In this document: piece after piece, positions 25,022-33,959 of the stretch | How positions within the stretch are numbered: position 1 is the first letter of the stretch | How the letters are laid out: each line of letters opens with the position of its first letter | Source: Acidobacteriota bacterium | GTDB taxonomy: Bacteria; Acidobacteriota; Terriglobia; Terriglobales; SCQP01 | Assembly: GCA_027459505.1 (NCBI GenBank) | Contig: DAIDIE010000029.1 | Coordinates: forward strand, 1-64,000 | Reading direction: 5' to 3' | DNA length: 64,000 nt | Program-made: the position numbers and the translations under genes | The notes under the pieces: model-generated | Database searches by the model: none | What the model was told of the DNA's origin: nothing | What the model saw: the letters and a program-made list of their open reading frames with translations, nothing else

Positions 25022-27933
25022 ACGCACTGGCAAGCACATTTTGGGACGCTTCGATCGGCGTCGTCGTTGGGTGGGCAGTGCTGCTGTTTTTTGGCGGCGT
25101 TTTGTTTCTGACCTGGATTGGTTATCCGCTGCTGTTGGCGTTATGGGCATGGGTGAAGCCGCCAGCGGAAACCGGGAAAGAGGCGAGGTCGCCGGCAGCG
25201 CTGCCGCGGTTGACGCTGATTGTGGCGGCGCACAACGAGGCGAGCAGCATTGCGGCGCGCCTGGAGAACGCTCTGCAACTGCGCTACCCGGCGGAGCGAT
25301 GGGAAATTGTCGTCGCCGAGGACGGGTCCAATGACGCGACCGCGGAAATTGTGCGGAGCGTGATTACGGCCCAGCCGGCGAGCGGGACCCCGCGCGTGCG
25401 GCTGTTTAGCTGGCCGGAACGGTTGGGCAAGGCCGAGGCCCTAAACCGCGCGGTGGCGCTTAGCGTTGGCGAGGTGTTGGTGTTTTCCGACGCCAACAAT
25501 CTCTATCAGGCCGACGTACTGCTCAAGCTGGTGGAACAACTGAAGAACCCGCGGGTGGGAGGGGTTTTTGGGCAGAAGACGGTGGCGGAGCGGGCCGGGG
25601 TGGGAGCTGGCGAAAGCGTGTACTGGCGCTATCAGCGCTGGGTGCTGCGCCAGGAGCACCGCACCGGCGCGCTGGTGAGCGGGCCGGGAGAGATCTTTGC
25701 CATGCGGCGCAGGGCGTTCCGTCCGTTGCCCTCGAACTGTCTGGTGAACGACGATTTATATCTTTTGCTGGAACTGTTGTGCCAAGGCTATCAGACCGGT
25801 TTTGCGGAAGGGGCCTTGTCGTGGGAGCTTCCCTCCAGCGACGGGATGGAAGAGGGCAAGCGGCGCGTGCGGATGACGATTGGGCGGCTGAACGCGCTGC
25901 GGCTGCTGTGGCCGCAATTACGGCAAACCAGTTTGGGGGTGCAGTGGAAGCTGCTCTGCCACGAAGTGTTGCGGGTGTTTTCCTGGCTGTGTATGGGAGC
26001 GGTGTTGGTGAGCGGCGCGGGCTTGTTATGGGTGCTGCCAGATGGTGCGGCGGAACGTTGGTGGCTGTGGGCCTTGTTGCTGGGACAGCTGGTCTTTTAC
26101 CTGCTGGCGGGGGGAGCAGCACTGCTGCGGCGTCTGGCGCCGCAACGTTGCTGGGGGCCGCTGGAGGCGCCGTACTTTTTTTGTCTGGCGCAGAACAGTT
26201 GCCGGAAAGGCTTTTGGCAGGTGCTGCGGGCCCACTGGAGCAGCGGCAACAGTGATCCGCGTTGGCACCGGGTGCGGCGCGCGACTCCGGCGAAGGCGGT
26301 ACTGGAGAACGGGAACGGTTTCGGGCTGGGCGCGACGGCGCTGGCCGAGGCCGGGGCGAGTGGCGCGGAGAGCAACGCGAGCGTGCTGCCGGAGGGCGGC
26401 GCGCCGAGGTTGGAGACTGGCGAGATCAGTCCCAACCTGATCGTGGGTGGTGTGGCCTGGGCCTATGGATCGTTCGCGCTTGGCAAGGTGCTGGTGCTGG
26501 GCTCGGTTGTGTTGCTGGCGCGGCTGCTGACGCCCAGTGATTTCGGTGTGGTCACGCTGGCGATGACCACGATGGCGTTTCTGGAAATTCTGGGTTCCCT
26601 GGGCCTGCACTCGGCGTTGATTTACCGTCAGCAGTCGGTGGAGCGTGCCGCCCAAACGTGTTTTGAGGCGGGGTTGATCTCCGCGCTGGGGCAGTCGGCG
26701 ATTGCCTGGTGGGGCGCGCCCTGGCTGGCACAGTTTTTCCACGAGCCACGCGAGGTGGCGCTGCTGCGGGCGCTGATTCCGCTGCTGTGGTTCAACTGGC
26801 TTTACAGCACCCATGACACGCTGCTGCGGCGGCGGCTCTCATTTCAGAAGAAGATCATTCCCGACCTGGGTCAGGCCTTTAGCAAGGCGGTGGCCAGCAT
26901 TGTGTTCGCCCTGCTGCATTTCGGGGCCTGGAGTCTGGTGTGGGGGACGCTGGTGGGGGCGGCTTTCAATACGGCGTTGCTGTGGAAAGTGACCGGATGG
27001 CGGCCAGCGCGGCTGTTTTCGCAGAGTCGCGGGGGCGCGGTGTTCCGGCAGATGTTTCAGTATGCCCGCCACGTGTACCTGATGGACGTGAGTGGGACGG
27101 TGCTGGCCAATTTTGATTTTCTGGCGGTGGGCCGCATCTTAGGCGCCTCCCTGCTGGGGTTTTACACGATTGCGTTCCGGCTGCCGGACGTGTTGCTGAT
27201 GAGTTTGCTGAACGTCCTGACGCGGGTGATGTTTCCCGCCTTGAGCCGCTTGCAGGACAACCGCGAGGCGCTGCAGGCGGCGTTGCTGCAGACGATTCGC
27301 TATTCGGCGGTATTTGCCGTCAACGTGGCGCTGGCCATCGCGCTCCTGGCGCGCGGGTTGATGCTCACCCTCTATGGACCGCGGTGGCTGCCCAGTGTTC
27401 CGGTGATGCGGGTGCTGGCCCTCTATGCCGGATTGCGGTGCCTGACGCATCACCTGGGAGACGCTTACAAGGCGACGGGGCGGCCGCATGTGCTGAGCAT
27501 GCTCACCGTGGCCTGGTGGGCGCTGCTGCCGGCGGCGCTCATTCTGGGGGCACATTGGGGCGGCATTGTGGGAGTGGCCTGGGCGCAACTGGTAGTGCGT
27601 TTGTTCATGACGCTGGTCCACCTCTATTTGGCGGTGCGCCTGCTGAAGATACCGTTTTACAAGTTATGGGCGGCGTTTACTCCAAGTCTGGAGACGGCGG
27701 CGGTATTGGCGCTCACGTTGTGGAGCATGCAGCATGTCGCACCGGCTTTGACGCCAGATCTGCATCTAGCGCTGAGCATGTTCTGTGGCGCGGGGGTGTT
27801 TCTGGTATGGACGCAACTTCGCTACCCGGCGTTATGGCTGGATGCGCGAGCCATGTTGCGCAAGCGTCCGGCGGCACGAGCGGGAGAGGCGGTGCTCAAG
27901 CCCAGCGCGGCGGGAATTCGGGAGGCCTCCTGA
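25018..27933 (+). CDS. Fusion of a family 2 glycosyltransferase and a Wzx-like flippase
   Basis: 971 residues in one frame. Residues 1-45 include a membrane helix. About 64-290 is a GT2 domain: LTLIVAAHNEASSIAARL, EDGSNDATAEIV, SDANN (DxD-like, 158-161), GPGEIFAMRRRAF, NDDLYLLLEL and KRRVRM. Two further helices lie at about 315-372. After a linker (420-472) rich in Ala/Gly/Glu, residues 473-930 form a polytopic MOP-superfamily oligosaccharide flippase beginning NLIVGGVAWAYGSFALGKVL, with LLTPSDFGVVTLAMTTMAFL and many helices. These are normally separate proteins. It overlaps GT4 by ATGA and the next gene by 1 nt. Coupling of sugar addition to export is inference. Confidence 0.9.
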   Translation: MNALASTFWDASIGVVVGWAVLLFFGGVLFLTWIGYPLLLALWAWVKPPAETGKEARSPAALPRLTLIVAAHNEASSIAARLENALQLRYPAERWEIVVAEDGSNDATAEIVRSVITAQPASGTPRVRLFSWPERLGKAEALNRAVALSVGEVLVFSDANNLYQADVLLKLVEQLKNPRVGGVFGQKTVAERAGVGAGESVYWRYQRWVLRQEHRTGALVSGPGEIFAMRRRAFRPLPSNCLVNDDLYLLLELLCQGYQTGFAEGALSWELPSSDGMEEGKRRVRMTIGRLNALRLLWPQLRQTSLGVQWKLLCHEVLRVFSWLCMGAVLVSGAGLLWVLPDGAAERWWLWALLLGQLVFYLLAGGAALLRRLAPQRCWGPLEAPYFFCLAQNSCRKGFWQVLRAHWSSGNSDPRWHRVRRATPAKAVLENGNGFGLGATALAEAGASGAESNASVLPEGGAPRLETGEISPNLIVGGVAWAYGSFALGKVLVLGSVVLLARLLTPSDFGVVTLAMTTMAFLEILGSLGLHSALIYRQQSVERAAQTCFEAGLISALGQSAIAWWGAPWLAQFFHEPREVALLRALIPLLWFNWLYSTHDTLLRRRLSFQKKIIPDLGQAFSKAVASIVFALLHFGAWSLVWGTLVGAAFNTALLWKVTGWRPARLFSQSRGGAVFRQMFQYARHVYLMDVSGTVLANFDFLAVGRILGASLLGFYTIAFRLPDVLLMSLLNVLTRVMFPALSRLQDNREALQAALLQTIRYSAVFAVNVALAIALLARGLMLTLYGPRWLPSVPVMRVLALYAGLRCLTHHLGDAYKATGRPHVLSMLTVAWWALLPAALILGAHWGGIVGVAWAQLVVRLFMTLVHLYLAVRLLKIPFYKLWAAFTPSLETAAVLALTLWSMQHVAPALTPDLHLALSMFCGAGVFLVWTQLRYPALWLDARAMLRKRPAARAGEAVLKPSAAGIREAS

Positions 27934-29234
27934 TGAGCGGAATGCAAACGCGACCGGTGCTGGCAAGTGGGGCCGCAGCTGCCGCGGCGACCGGCGGCGC
28001 GGGGGCGCAACAATCGCTCCACGTGGTGTGGGGCGGGGAAGCGCTGGAGGGGGCGGAGGGGCGGTGGCGGGAATTGTTTGCCAGCGCGCATGGCAACAAC
28101 CCGTTTCTCAGTTGGGAATGGCAGGCGACCTGGTGGCGGACGCAAGAACAGCAGCGCGGCTGGCGGCCAGCGACGCTGCCTTACCTGATTCTGGAGCGCT
28201 TTGCGGACCGGCGATGGGCAGGGTTGCTGGCGCTGCAGTGGCGCACGGGAATGCCGGGGCGCTGGGAGATGCTGGGGCAGGAGAATGGGGGGGATGAGCT
28301 GGACCTGCTGGTGCACCCGCAGGCGGACGCGGGGACGGCGGCACGGCTTTTGCGGGAGTGGCGCCGGCAGTGGCGCTTGCGCCCGGCCTTTTGTCATTTT
28401 CTGGCGCGCTTGCGCGGGGTGCGCGCCGGGGGTGCGCTGGATACGGGCCTGGGTGAGATGGCAGGAAGGGGTGGGCTGCAATTGAGGCGGCGAAGTTGCG
28501 ATTCGTTGCCGCTGCTGCGCCTGCCAGCCAGCTTTGAGGAGTACCTGGCGCAACGGAGCTCGAACTTCCGCGGTGAAACGCGCCGGCGGCGGCGGGCGCT
28601 GTGGCGGGCATTTCCGCAAGCCGAGTTCCGGGTCATTGAGCCGGGAGTCGACATGGCCTCCGCGCTGGAGAGCCTTTTCGAACTGCACAACCTGCGGCGG
28701 CGGCAAAAGGGAGGGCGGGGACTGTTTGAGGAGGCGAGGCAGAGATTGTTTCACCTGCAGCTTTGCGAGAGCAGCCGCTCGCCAGTGCTGCCACGCGTTT
28801 ACCTGCTCGAAAATGAAGGGCAGGCCCTGGCGGCGCTTTATGGGTTTCAGGTTGGAGGACGCTTTGCGTTTTATCAGAGCGGGATGGATCCGGCGGTAGC
28901 GGAGCACAGTCCGGGTGGGGTGCTGATGGGGCTGATCGTGGAAGACTGCATCCGGCGGGGATTGACGGAATTCGACTACCTGCGTGGCGAGGAGGCTTAC
29001 AAATCGCGCTGGACCGGGGAGGTCCGGAGCACGGTGGATTGGCAACTGACGCGGGGGTGGGCTGGGACGCTGTATCGCGGAGCGCAGCAGACGAGGCGTT
29101 TGGCTACGCGGTGGAAACCATCCTGGGCAGGTCACTCCGGGGCGAACCACACTCCGGCGCCGGGGCTTGAACAAGGGTCAAAACAGACCTCGGCGGATGG
29201 TCCACTGACCAGACGCGAGGAGGAGGCGACATGA
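27933..29234 (+). CDS. GNAT/FemAB-like (BioF2/CelD-type) acyltransferase
   Basis: 433 residues; ATG 27933 overlaps the preceding TGA by one base (TGATG). PFLSWEWQATWWRT near residue 55 is the opening signature of CelD/BcsL-type and FemAB-like proteins in polysaccharide clusters. The second half carries SSNFRGETRRRRRALWRAF, the central LESLFELHNLRR helix, and the GNAT core LAALYGFQVGGRFAFYQSGMD followed by SPGGVLMGLIVEDCIRRGLTEFDYLRGEEAYKSRW. Likely role: transferring an acyl or aminoacyl group to the nascent polysaccharide or its precursor. Its 3' end overlaps the deacetylase gene by 4 nt. The acyl donor cannot be read from sequence. Confidence 0.85.
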   Translation: MSGMQTRPVLASGAAAAAATGGAGAQQSLHVVWGGEALEGAEGRWRELFASAHGNNPFLSWEWQATWWRTQEQQRGWRPATLPYLILERFADRRWAGLLALQWRTGMPGRWEMLGQENGGDELDLLVHPQADAGTAARLLREWRRQWRLRPAFCHFLARLRGVRAGGALDTGLGEMAGRGGLQLRRRSCDSLPLLRLPASFEEYLAQRSSNFRGETRRRRRALWRAFPQAEFRVIEPGVDMASALESLFELHNLRRRQKGGRGLFEEARQRLFHLQLCESSRSPVLPRVYLLENEGQALAALYGFQVGGRFAFYQSGMDPAVAEHSPGGVLMGLIVEDCIRRGLTEFDYLRGEEAYKSRWTGEVRSTVDWQLTRGWAGTLYRGAQQTRRLATRWKPSWAGHSGANHTPAPGLEQGSKQTSADGPLTRREEEAT

Positions 29235-30136
29235 GGCCGGCCGGCTGGATCAAGAAGCGGCTGGCGGCGCCACTTGCCGGAGCGCTTCCGGGAGGGTTAT
29301 GGCGGCGTGCTCTTTCCTCTACGGACACGGACCGGGTGCTGGCTACCATCGTGGCTCTTCACCGCGTCAGCCCGCGGGTGGAAGACGAGCTGAGTGTCAC
29401 GCCCCGGCAGTTGAAAGCCCTCTGCGAATACTGGCGGAGGGAGTACCGTGTGGTTTCCCTGGGACAGCTGCTGCAGATGTTGTCCACTGGCCCCGGCGCC
29501 GGTATTAGCGAGCGTCCGCGCCTGGTGATTACCTTTGACGATGGTTATGCCGACAACGCCGAAGTTGCCGCGCCGATCCTGAAAGCCGCTGGTTTGACGG
29601 CAACGTTCTTTCTGGCCAGTGGCTTCGTCGGCACGCAGCGGCGCTTTGCCTGGGACGTTCCGTTAAGCTTTGTGCCGGCAATCATGAGTTGGGCACAGGC
29701 GCGGGAGCTGGTCCAGGCCGGATTTAGCGTAGGTTCGCATACGCGCAACCACGTGCGCGTATCCCAGTGCTCCACCGGTGAACTCTCCGCGGAGCTGGTC
29801 TATTCGCGAATGGAGATTGAAGACCGCGTAGGGCAGCCGGTACTGGATTTCGCTTACCCGTTTGGGGCGGCCAGCGACTGTCTCGCGGAGCAGCGGGCCA
29901 CGATTGCGGCCGCCGGCTACCGGAGCTGTTTGAGTTGTCATGGCGGGGCGGTCTTCGCCGGGGATGATGCGTACTGGCTGGAGCGTATCGCGATCAGCCC
30001 GCGTTATCACGCCACTCCGGGTGCGTGGGAGAGGCAGCGCCTTTTGACGATCAGGAGAAGCGTGGATGCGCGTGAGGGTGTGCAGCCGCGGACTGCGGCC
30101 AGTCCCAGCGCGCCGGACAAGGCGAAGGTGCATTGA
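29231..30136 (+). CDS. Polysaccharide deacetylase (NodB/CE4) family protein
   Basis: 301 residues. TFDDGYADN (101 onward) gives the catalytic base and metal Asp. SHTRNH supplies the two metal His ligands (His170 and His174). LDFAYPFG is the third CE4 motif. The N-terminal 35 residues are basic and Ala-rich without a clear cleavable signal, so the enzyme may act on cytoplasmic or membrane-bound intermediates. The ATG overlaps the preceding stop (ATGA), making it the last gene of the coupled exopolysaccharide operon. Expected reaction: N- or O-deacetylation of the polysaccharide. Confidence 0.92.
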   Translation: MRPAGWIKKRLAAPLAGALPGGLWRRALSSTDTDRVLATIVALHRVSPRVEDELSVTPRQLKALCEYWRREYRVVSLGQLLQMLSTGPGAGISERPRLVITFDDGYADNAEVAAPILKAAGLTATFFLASGFVGTQRRFAWDVPLSFVPAIMSWAQARELVQAGFSVGSHTRNHVRVSQCSTGELSAELVYSRMEIEDRVGQPVLDFAYPFGAASDCLAEQRATIAAAGYRSCLSCHGGAVFAGDDAYWLERIAISPRYHATPGAWERQRLLTIRRSVDAREGVQPRTAASPSAPDKAKVH

Positions 30137-30312
30137 AGCGGGTTTGTTCCGGTCAGGTCTTCCGCGGCGTTTCGTGGGCGCGCGCTGAACCATCGTTTTC
30201 GCCCCGGCGCCCAAGGCGGCCGCGGCCCGGCATGGTGGCTTCATTCCAGGATCAACACTCTAAAAGCAAGCCGCAGGCCTATGAGCGTGGGCTGTGCAGT
30301 GGCGGCCGTGAG

Positions 30313-31014
30313 TCAGGAACCGCTTTCACTGGACGGAGCGACCTTGACAATCTTCCCTTTTCTGAAGGTCACATCCAGGGGCTGGTGGTCGCCGGGGAAA
30401 TAGTAGGTTCGGGAGCTGCCGTTGTCGTCTTCGAGCTGCGCGGTGCCGCCGGAGAGATTGGCCTGCATGATGGTCATACCTGGTAGCAGTTGGTGCAGGT
30501 TGACCTCCTGCCAGACCTTCGGACCCCAGAAGGCAAAAAGCTTGTGTGGGTCGTCGAGAAAGAACTCGCTATCGACGAGCATGTGGGCATTGCCACCCTG
30601 GGCATCGGAGCTGCCAATGAGGACGGCCCTTTCGGTAGCTCCGTCTTTATAAGTCAGGAAAATCGCGTGTCCGCCTGCCCAGGGTTGCAGCAGACGTCCA
30701 GAGACATTGATGGGCTGCAACGGTGGCAGCAGGCGTGCTCCAGTTTTAACGGCGCGTCCTGCCCGGACCGGATAGGACCAGTAGCCGTAGCCGACCTTAA
30801 TCCAAAGGGTTTTCCCGACCAGGGTCTTGGCGCTGTAGTAGTCGTAGACGTAGCTGCTACGGATGAACACGGAATCGTCGGCGCTGAGCGCCGGCTCGGT
30901 GGGGGCGGCCGCGGGCCGTGAATCGAGATAGCGCTGCCGCATCACCCACGCAACGCGAATCCCGACGAGCAGCACGCCCAGGGCGGTAAACACCTGCAAT
31001 TTGCGCCAGTCCAT
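30313..31014 (-). CDS. Membrane-anchored hypothetical protein
   Basis: 233 residues. A single N-terminal helix (LQVFTALGVLLVGIRVAWVM) with an early Arg/Lys anchors an extracytoplasmic domain. That domain is beta-rich with many aromatic residues (SSYVYDYYSAKTLVGKTLWI, GYGYWSYPVRAG) and ends near FRKGKIVKVAPSSESGS. No known family was recognised. Composition and codon use are normal, and the frame is free of repeats, so it is likely real. It converges with the exopolysaccharide operon across a 176-bp gap in which nothing else was seen. Confidence 0.7.
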   Translation of the reverse strand: MDWRKLQVFTALGVLLVGIRVAWVMRQRYLDSRPAAAPTEPALSADDSVFIRSSYVYDYYSAKTLVGKTLWIKVGYGYWSYPVRAGRAVKTGARLLPPLQPINVSGRLLQPWAGGHAIFLTYKDGATERAVLIGSSDAQGGNAHMLVDSEFFLDDPHKLFAFWGPKVWQEVNLHQLLPGMTIMQANLSGGTAQLEDDNGSSRTYYFPGDHQPLDVTFRKGKIVKVAPSSESGS

Positions 31015-31161
31015 ACGGTGCCATTAGAGCACGATCGTCGCGCGCGCGGGAAGAGGGAGGAGCTTGCGGTGAGCGCCGGCGGCGCGCGGCGGCGAGATCT
31101 GGCGTCAAGGTGATTGAGCTGTCTGGTCCGAGTTCAAGGGTTCACGAGGTCAGGGGTTCAA

Positions 31162-31191
31162 TTGTTTGCGGCCCGTGCGAGGTGCTAAACT
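31162..31191 (+). promoter_or_regulatory. Probable sigma-70 promoter of tRNA-Gly
   Basis: TTGTTT (31162-31167), an 18-bp spacer and TAAACT (31186-31191), about 19 bp upstream of the tRNA 5' end. Confidence 0.5.
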
Positions 31192-31209
31192 CAAGACTGC
31201 CTACCGTGA

Positions 31210-31284
31210 GCGGGAGTAGTTCAGCGGTAGAACGCAAGCTTCCCAAGCTTGATGTCGCGGGTTCGATCCCCGTCTCCCGCTCCA
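31210..31284 (+). tRNA. tRNA-Gly (CCC)
   Basis: Complete cloverleaf: acceptor GCGGGAG/CTCCCGC, D arm GTTC...GAAC, anticodon stem CAAGC/GCTTG with loop TTCCCAA (anticodon CCC), T-loop GTTCGATCC, discriminator T and an encoded CCA end. Confidence 0.96.
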
Positions 31285-31517
31285 AGCCTTTCTGTTTAGC
31301 CCATTATCCGCATCGTCCCAAACGCGTCCAAACCGCCTCAGTGCGCCAATGGGAGCGCCGCTCGTTAGGGTCTTGCACCGCGTCACGTTGCGCCTTGGGC
31401 TCGCCGGCGGTCACGCGCTTAAACCCTTCAACCACGACCGCAGCCACGGCAGCCGGGCGGGAACGAGCTATATATCGACCGCCATCTTCCCAATAGCGCT
31501 ATAAAGGAGGTATGGAA

Positions 31518-33053
31518 TTGATTCACATCGATCCGGCGGTGCGGCCGGAGACGGCGGCGTTGCGCCTGAGCGAGCGGGACAATATAGCGATTGCGCGTGC
31601 GGCGCTGCCGGAGGGGCAGGAGGTTGAACTTGACGGCCAGCATCTACGGACGCGGCAGGCCATTGCCGCCGGACACAAGCTGGCGATTCGGCCCATTGCG
31701 GCCGGTGAGGCGGTGCTGCGCTATGGTCAGCCGATTGGGCGTGCCCGGAGGGCCATTGCTCCGGGCGAGCATGTGCATAGCCACAACCTGGAGTTTGCCG
31801 AGTTGCAAGTGAATGCGGGGCTTGCCGATGCGCGCCTGACGGGGGTGGGCGCATCGCGGCCGGCACAGGCCACCTTCGACGGCTATGCTCGCGATGATGG
31901 CCGGGTGGGAACGCGCAATTACGTTGCGGTGGCCGCGGCGAGCAACTGCGCCGCGCATGTGGTGCAAATGCTGGAGGAGGAGTTTCGCGGGCTGGCGTTG
32001 CCCGAGGGGGTGGATGGCGTGGTCGCCTTCCCGCATGGGGAAGGGTGCGGCCACAGCGAGGGTCCCGATACGGCGCAACTGCGCCGGACGCTGTCGGGGG
32101 TGATCAATCATCCTAACGTCGGTGCCGCGCTGCTGATTGGTTTGGGCTGCGAAGTCAACCAGATTGACGCCTATTTTCCGCCGGGCACGCGCCGCACGGA
32201 TCATGTGGTGGGCATGACCGTGCAGGAGAGCGGAGGCACGCGGGCTTCCGTGCAGGAGGGCGTCAAGCACGTCCACCAACTGCTGGAGCGCGCCGCGGCG
32301 GAGAAGCGCAGCCGGCAGAGCGCGGCGCATATCGTGCTTGGGCTGAACTGCGGCGGCTCGGACTCGTTCTCCGGCGTCAGCGCCAATCCCGCGCTGGGAA
32401 TTTGTTCCGATCTATTGGTCGAGCAGGGCGGCACGGCGGTGCTGGCCGAGACGACGGAGATCGTTGGCGCGGAACACCTGCTGCTGCTGCGCGCCCAGTC
32501 GCCGCAGGTGGCCGAGCAGTTACGCGGGGTTGTGAACCGCTACAAGGATTACCTGCGGCAATTTGGCGCCAGCTTTGACGACAATCCCTCGCCGGGAAAC
32601 AAGGCTGGTGGCATCACCACCATTTTGGAAAAGTCGCTGGGCGCGGTGGCGAAGGGTGGAAGCTCACCGCTGGTTGACGTGGTGGATTACGCGGCGCCGG
32701 TGCGGGCGCACGGGTTTGTCTTCATGAACACGCCTGGATACGATCCGGTATCGCTGACCGGTCTGGCGGCGGGAGGCGTGAATGTCATTGCGTTTACCAC
32801 GGGGCGGGGAAGCGGCATTGGGTTCCCAACCATCCCCGTGCTGAAAATTGCCAGCAATTCCCGCGTCTTTCAATCCATGCGCGACAACATCGATGTGAAC
32901 GCCGGCAAGGTGATTGATGGGGAGAGCACGCTGGAGGAGATGGGCCGAGAGATCTTCGAAGCGATGCTGGAGACCGCCTCGGGACGCCACACCGCCAGCG
33001 AACGGCTGGGGCATCGCGAGTTCGTGCCCTGGCGGATTGGGCCGGTGTTATAG
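31518..33053 (+). CDS. uxaA: UxaA/GarD family dehydratase (altronate or galactarate dehydratase)
   Basis: 511 residues from a TTG start; an ATG at 31512 would add two residues but lies only 1 nt after the AAGGAGG (31504-31510), whereas the TTG has a 7-nt spacing. The N-terminal SAF domain (NIAIARAALPEGQEVEL ... AGEAVLRYGQPIG) is followed by the catalytic region: GYARDDGRVGTRNYVAV, HGEGCGHSEGPD, GLGCEVNQID, LGLNCGGSDSFSGVSANPA, NPSPGNKAGGITTILEKSLG and FTTGRGSGIGFPTIPVLKI. These enzymes dehydrate altronate, galactarate or related sugar acids and bind metal. It stands alone, so the substrate is not indicated by context. Confidence 0.9.
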   Translation: MIHIDPAVRPETAALRLSERDNIAIARAALPEGQEVELDGQHLRTRQAIAAGHKLAIRPIAAGEAVLRYGQPIGRARRAIAPGEHVHSHNLEFAELQVNAGLADARLTGVGASRPAQATFDGYARDDGRVGTRNYVAVAAASNCAAHVVQMLEEEFRGLALPEGVDGVVAFPHGEGCGHSEGPDTAQLRRTLSGVINHPNVGAALLIGLGCEVNQIDAYFPPGTRRTDHVVGMTVQESGGTRASVQEGVKHVHQLLERAAAEKRSRQSAAHIVLGLNCGGSDSFSGVSANPALGICSDLLVEQGGTAVLAETTEIVGAEHLLLLRAQSPQVAEQLRGVVNRYKDYLRQFGASFDDNPSPGNKAGGITTILEKSLGAVAKGGSSPLVDVVDYAAPVRAHGFVFMNTPGYDPVSLTGLAAGGVNVIAFTTGRGSGIGFPTIPVLKIASNSRVFQSMRDNIDVNAGKVIDGESTLEEMGREIFEAMLETASGRHTASERLGHREFVPWRIGPVL

Positions 33054-33054
33054 C

Positions 33055-33423
33055 TCATACCATTAATAGTCGCTTGGCGGCGGAGCGCGGAATGACGCCG
33101 GAGAGCAGCAACGGGCAACGCCGCGCTCGGCGTGGGGATCCGGAGGAATAAACCGCGCGGCAGCGGTCTTGCCGCCGCCGTAACTCACCTTCTACCGCGG
33201 CGAATCCGGTTCGAGGATAGGTGAGGCGCGACTTCAGCCACTCCAGCAAGGGGCGCAACCGCAGCGCCAGAATCAGGTATAGGCTCGCCAGCACCATCAG
33301 AAGGGTGAAGGCACGGTCGATCTACGCTCGCCGCAAGATCTGAGCCGCCATTTTCGGGATGAAGTGGTCAGAACCGCCGAGGTTCAGTATGCCGCCCAAT
33401 GATGTGAGCCGTCTGCGTCCCAT
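33055..33423 (-). pseudogene. Small membrane-protein gene broken by a TAG stop
   Basis: Read from ATG 33423 on the minus strand, the frame runs [20 protein letters not shown]..., [13 protein letters not shown], then TAG (33324-33322), then continues [39 protein letters not shown]. The two halves are in the same frame and read as one protein with a transmembrane helix. A TGG-to-TAG change would explain the break. The far 3' part becomes Arg-rich and may be beyond the original end. The protein family was not identified. Confidence 0.55.
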
Positions 33424-33446
33424 GATGGAGTACGCGGAGATGGTGG

Positions 33447-33959
33447 TTACCGTTTTTTACCGGTGGAGTCGGGGGTCAAGATGGCGTCTGGGGGGAGTTC
33501 GCCGGCGAGGTAGCGGAAGATATGGTCATGGCAGATGAAGCCGTCTTCAAGCAGTTCGGGGAGTGCCGCCAGGCGCGTAACGCCCTCCCAGGAACTGTGG
33601 AGCTCCCCTTCCGCCTCGACTTCATAAACGGACATCATCGACGGCAGGTAATGATCGTCGTTCTTGCGGTAGACAAAGCGGAAGCCTGTAACCCTTAGGC
33701 CCGTCTCCTCCTGAACCTCCCGGACCAGGGTTTTCTCCGCCGGTTCCCAAGGGGGCCACGACATTCCCCCCGGCAAGCACAGGCCGTGACCATCATTGCG
33801 CTCCATAATGACAAACTGATCGCCCCTGCGGATGATGGCGACGGCGCTTCGTAGCCTTCCCAGCACGGGAAACCAGCCATAGAGCGTGACGCACACCTTG
33901 GATATCCAGTAGAAGACATTGCCGCGTTTTGCGGGGTCGAGCTTGGTGCGTGGACTCAT
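33447..33959 (-). CDS. Nudix hydrolase
   Basis: 170 residues. The Nudix box starts GGMSWPPWEPAEKTLVREV and continues QEETGL, with the metal-binding REVQEE core intact. SAVAIIRRGDQFVIMERND precedes it as the first strands. The N-terminal 35 residues (VFYWISKVCVTLYGWFPVLG) are hydrophobic, so the protein may associate with the membrane. It hydrolyses a nucleoside diphosphate linked to another group; the substrate is unknown. The start overlaps the stop of the upstream 92-residue gene by 4 nt, so they are co-translated. Confidence 0.9.
   Translation of the reverse strand: MSPRTKLDPAKRGNVFYWISKVCVTLYGWFPVLGRLRSAVAIIRRGDQFVIMERNDGHGLCLPGGMSWPPWEPAEKTLVREVQEETGLRVTGFRFVYRKNDDHYLPSMMSVYEVEAEGELHSSWEGVTRLAALPELLEDGFICHDHIFRYLAGELPPDAILTPDSTGKKR

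Noticed and set aside
27384-27932. N-terminal extension of the CelD/FemAB-like protein into the flippase gene
   Set aside because: The extension overlaps the flippase frame and is low complexity; ATG 27933 directly follows the flippase stop.
21538-30136. Complete XrtA/exosortase system
   Set aside because: The amidotransferase, acyltransferase and deacetylase fit, but no exosortase, PEP-CTERM motif or chain-length protein is found in the window.
31110-31496. Open frame of 128 codons spanning tRNA-Gly
   Set aside because: It runs through the tRNA gene and has no homology-like motifs.
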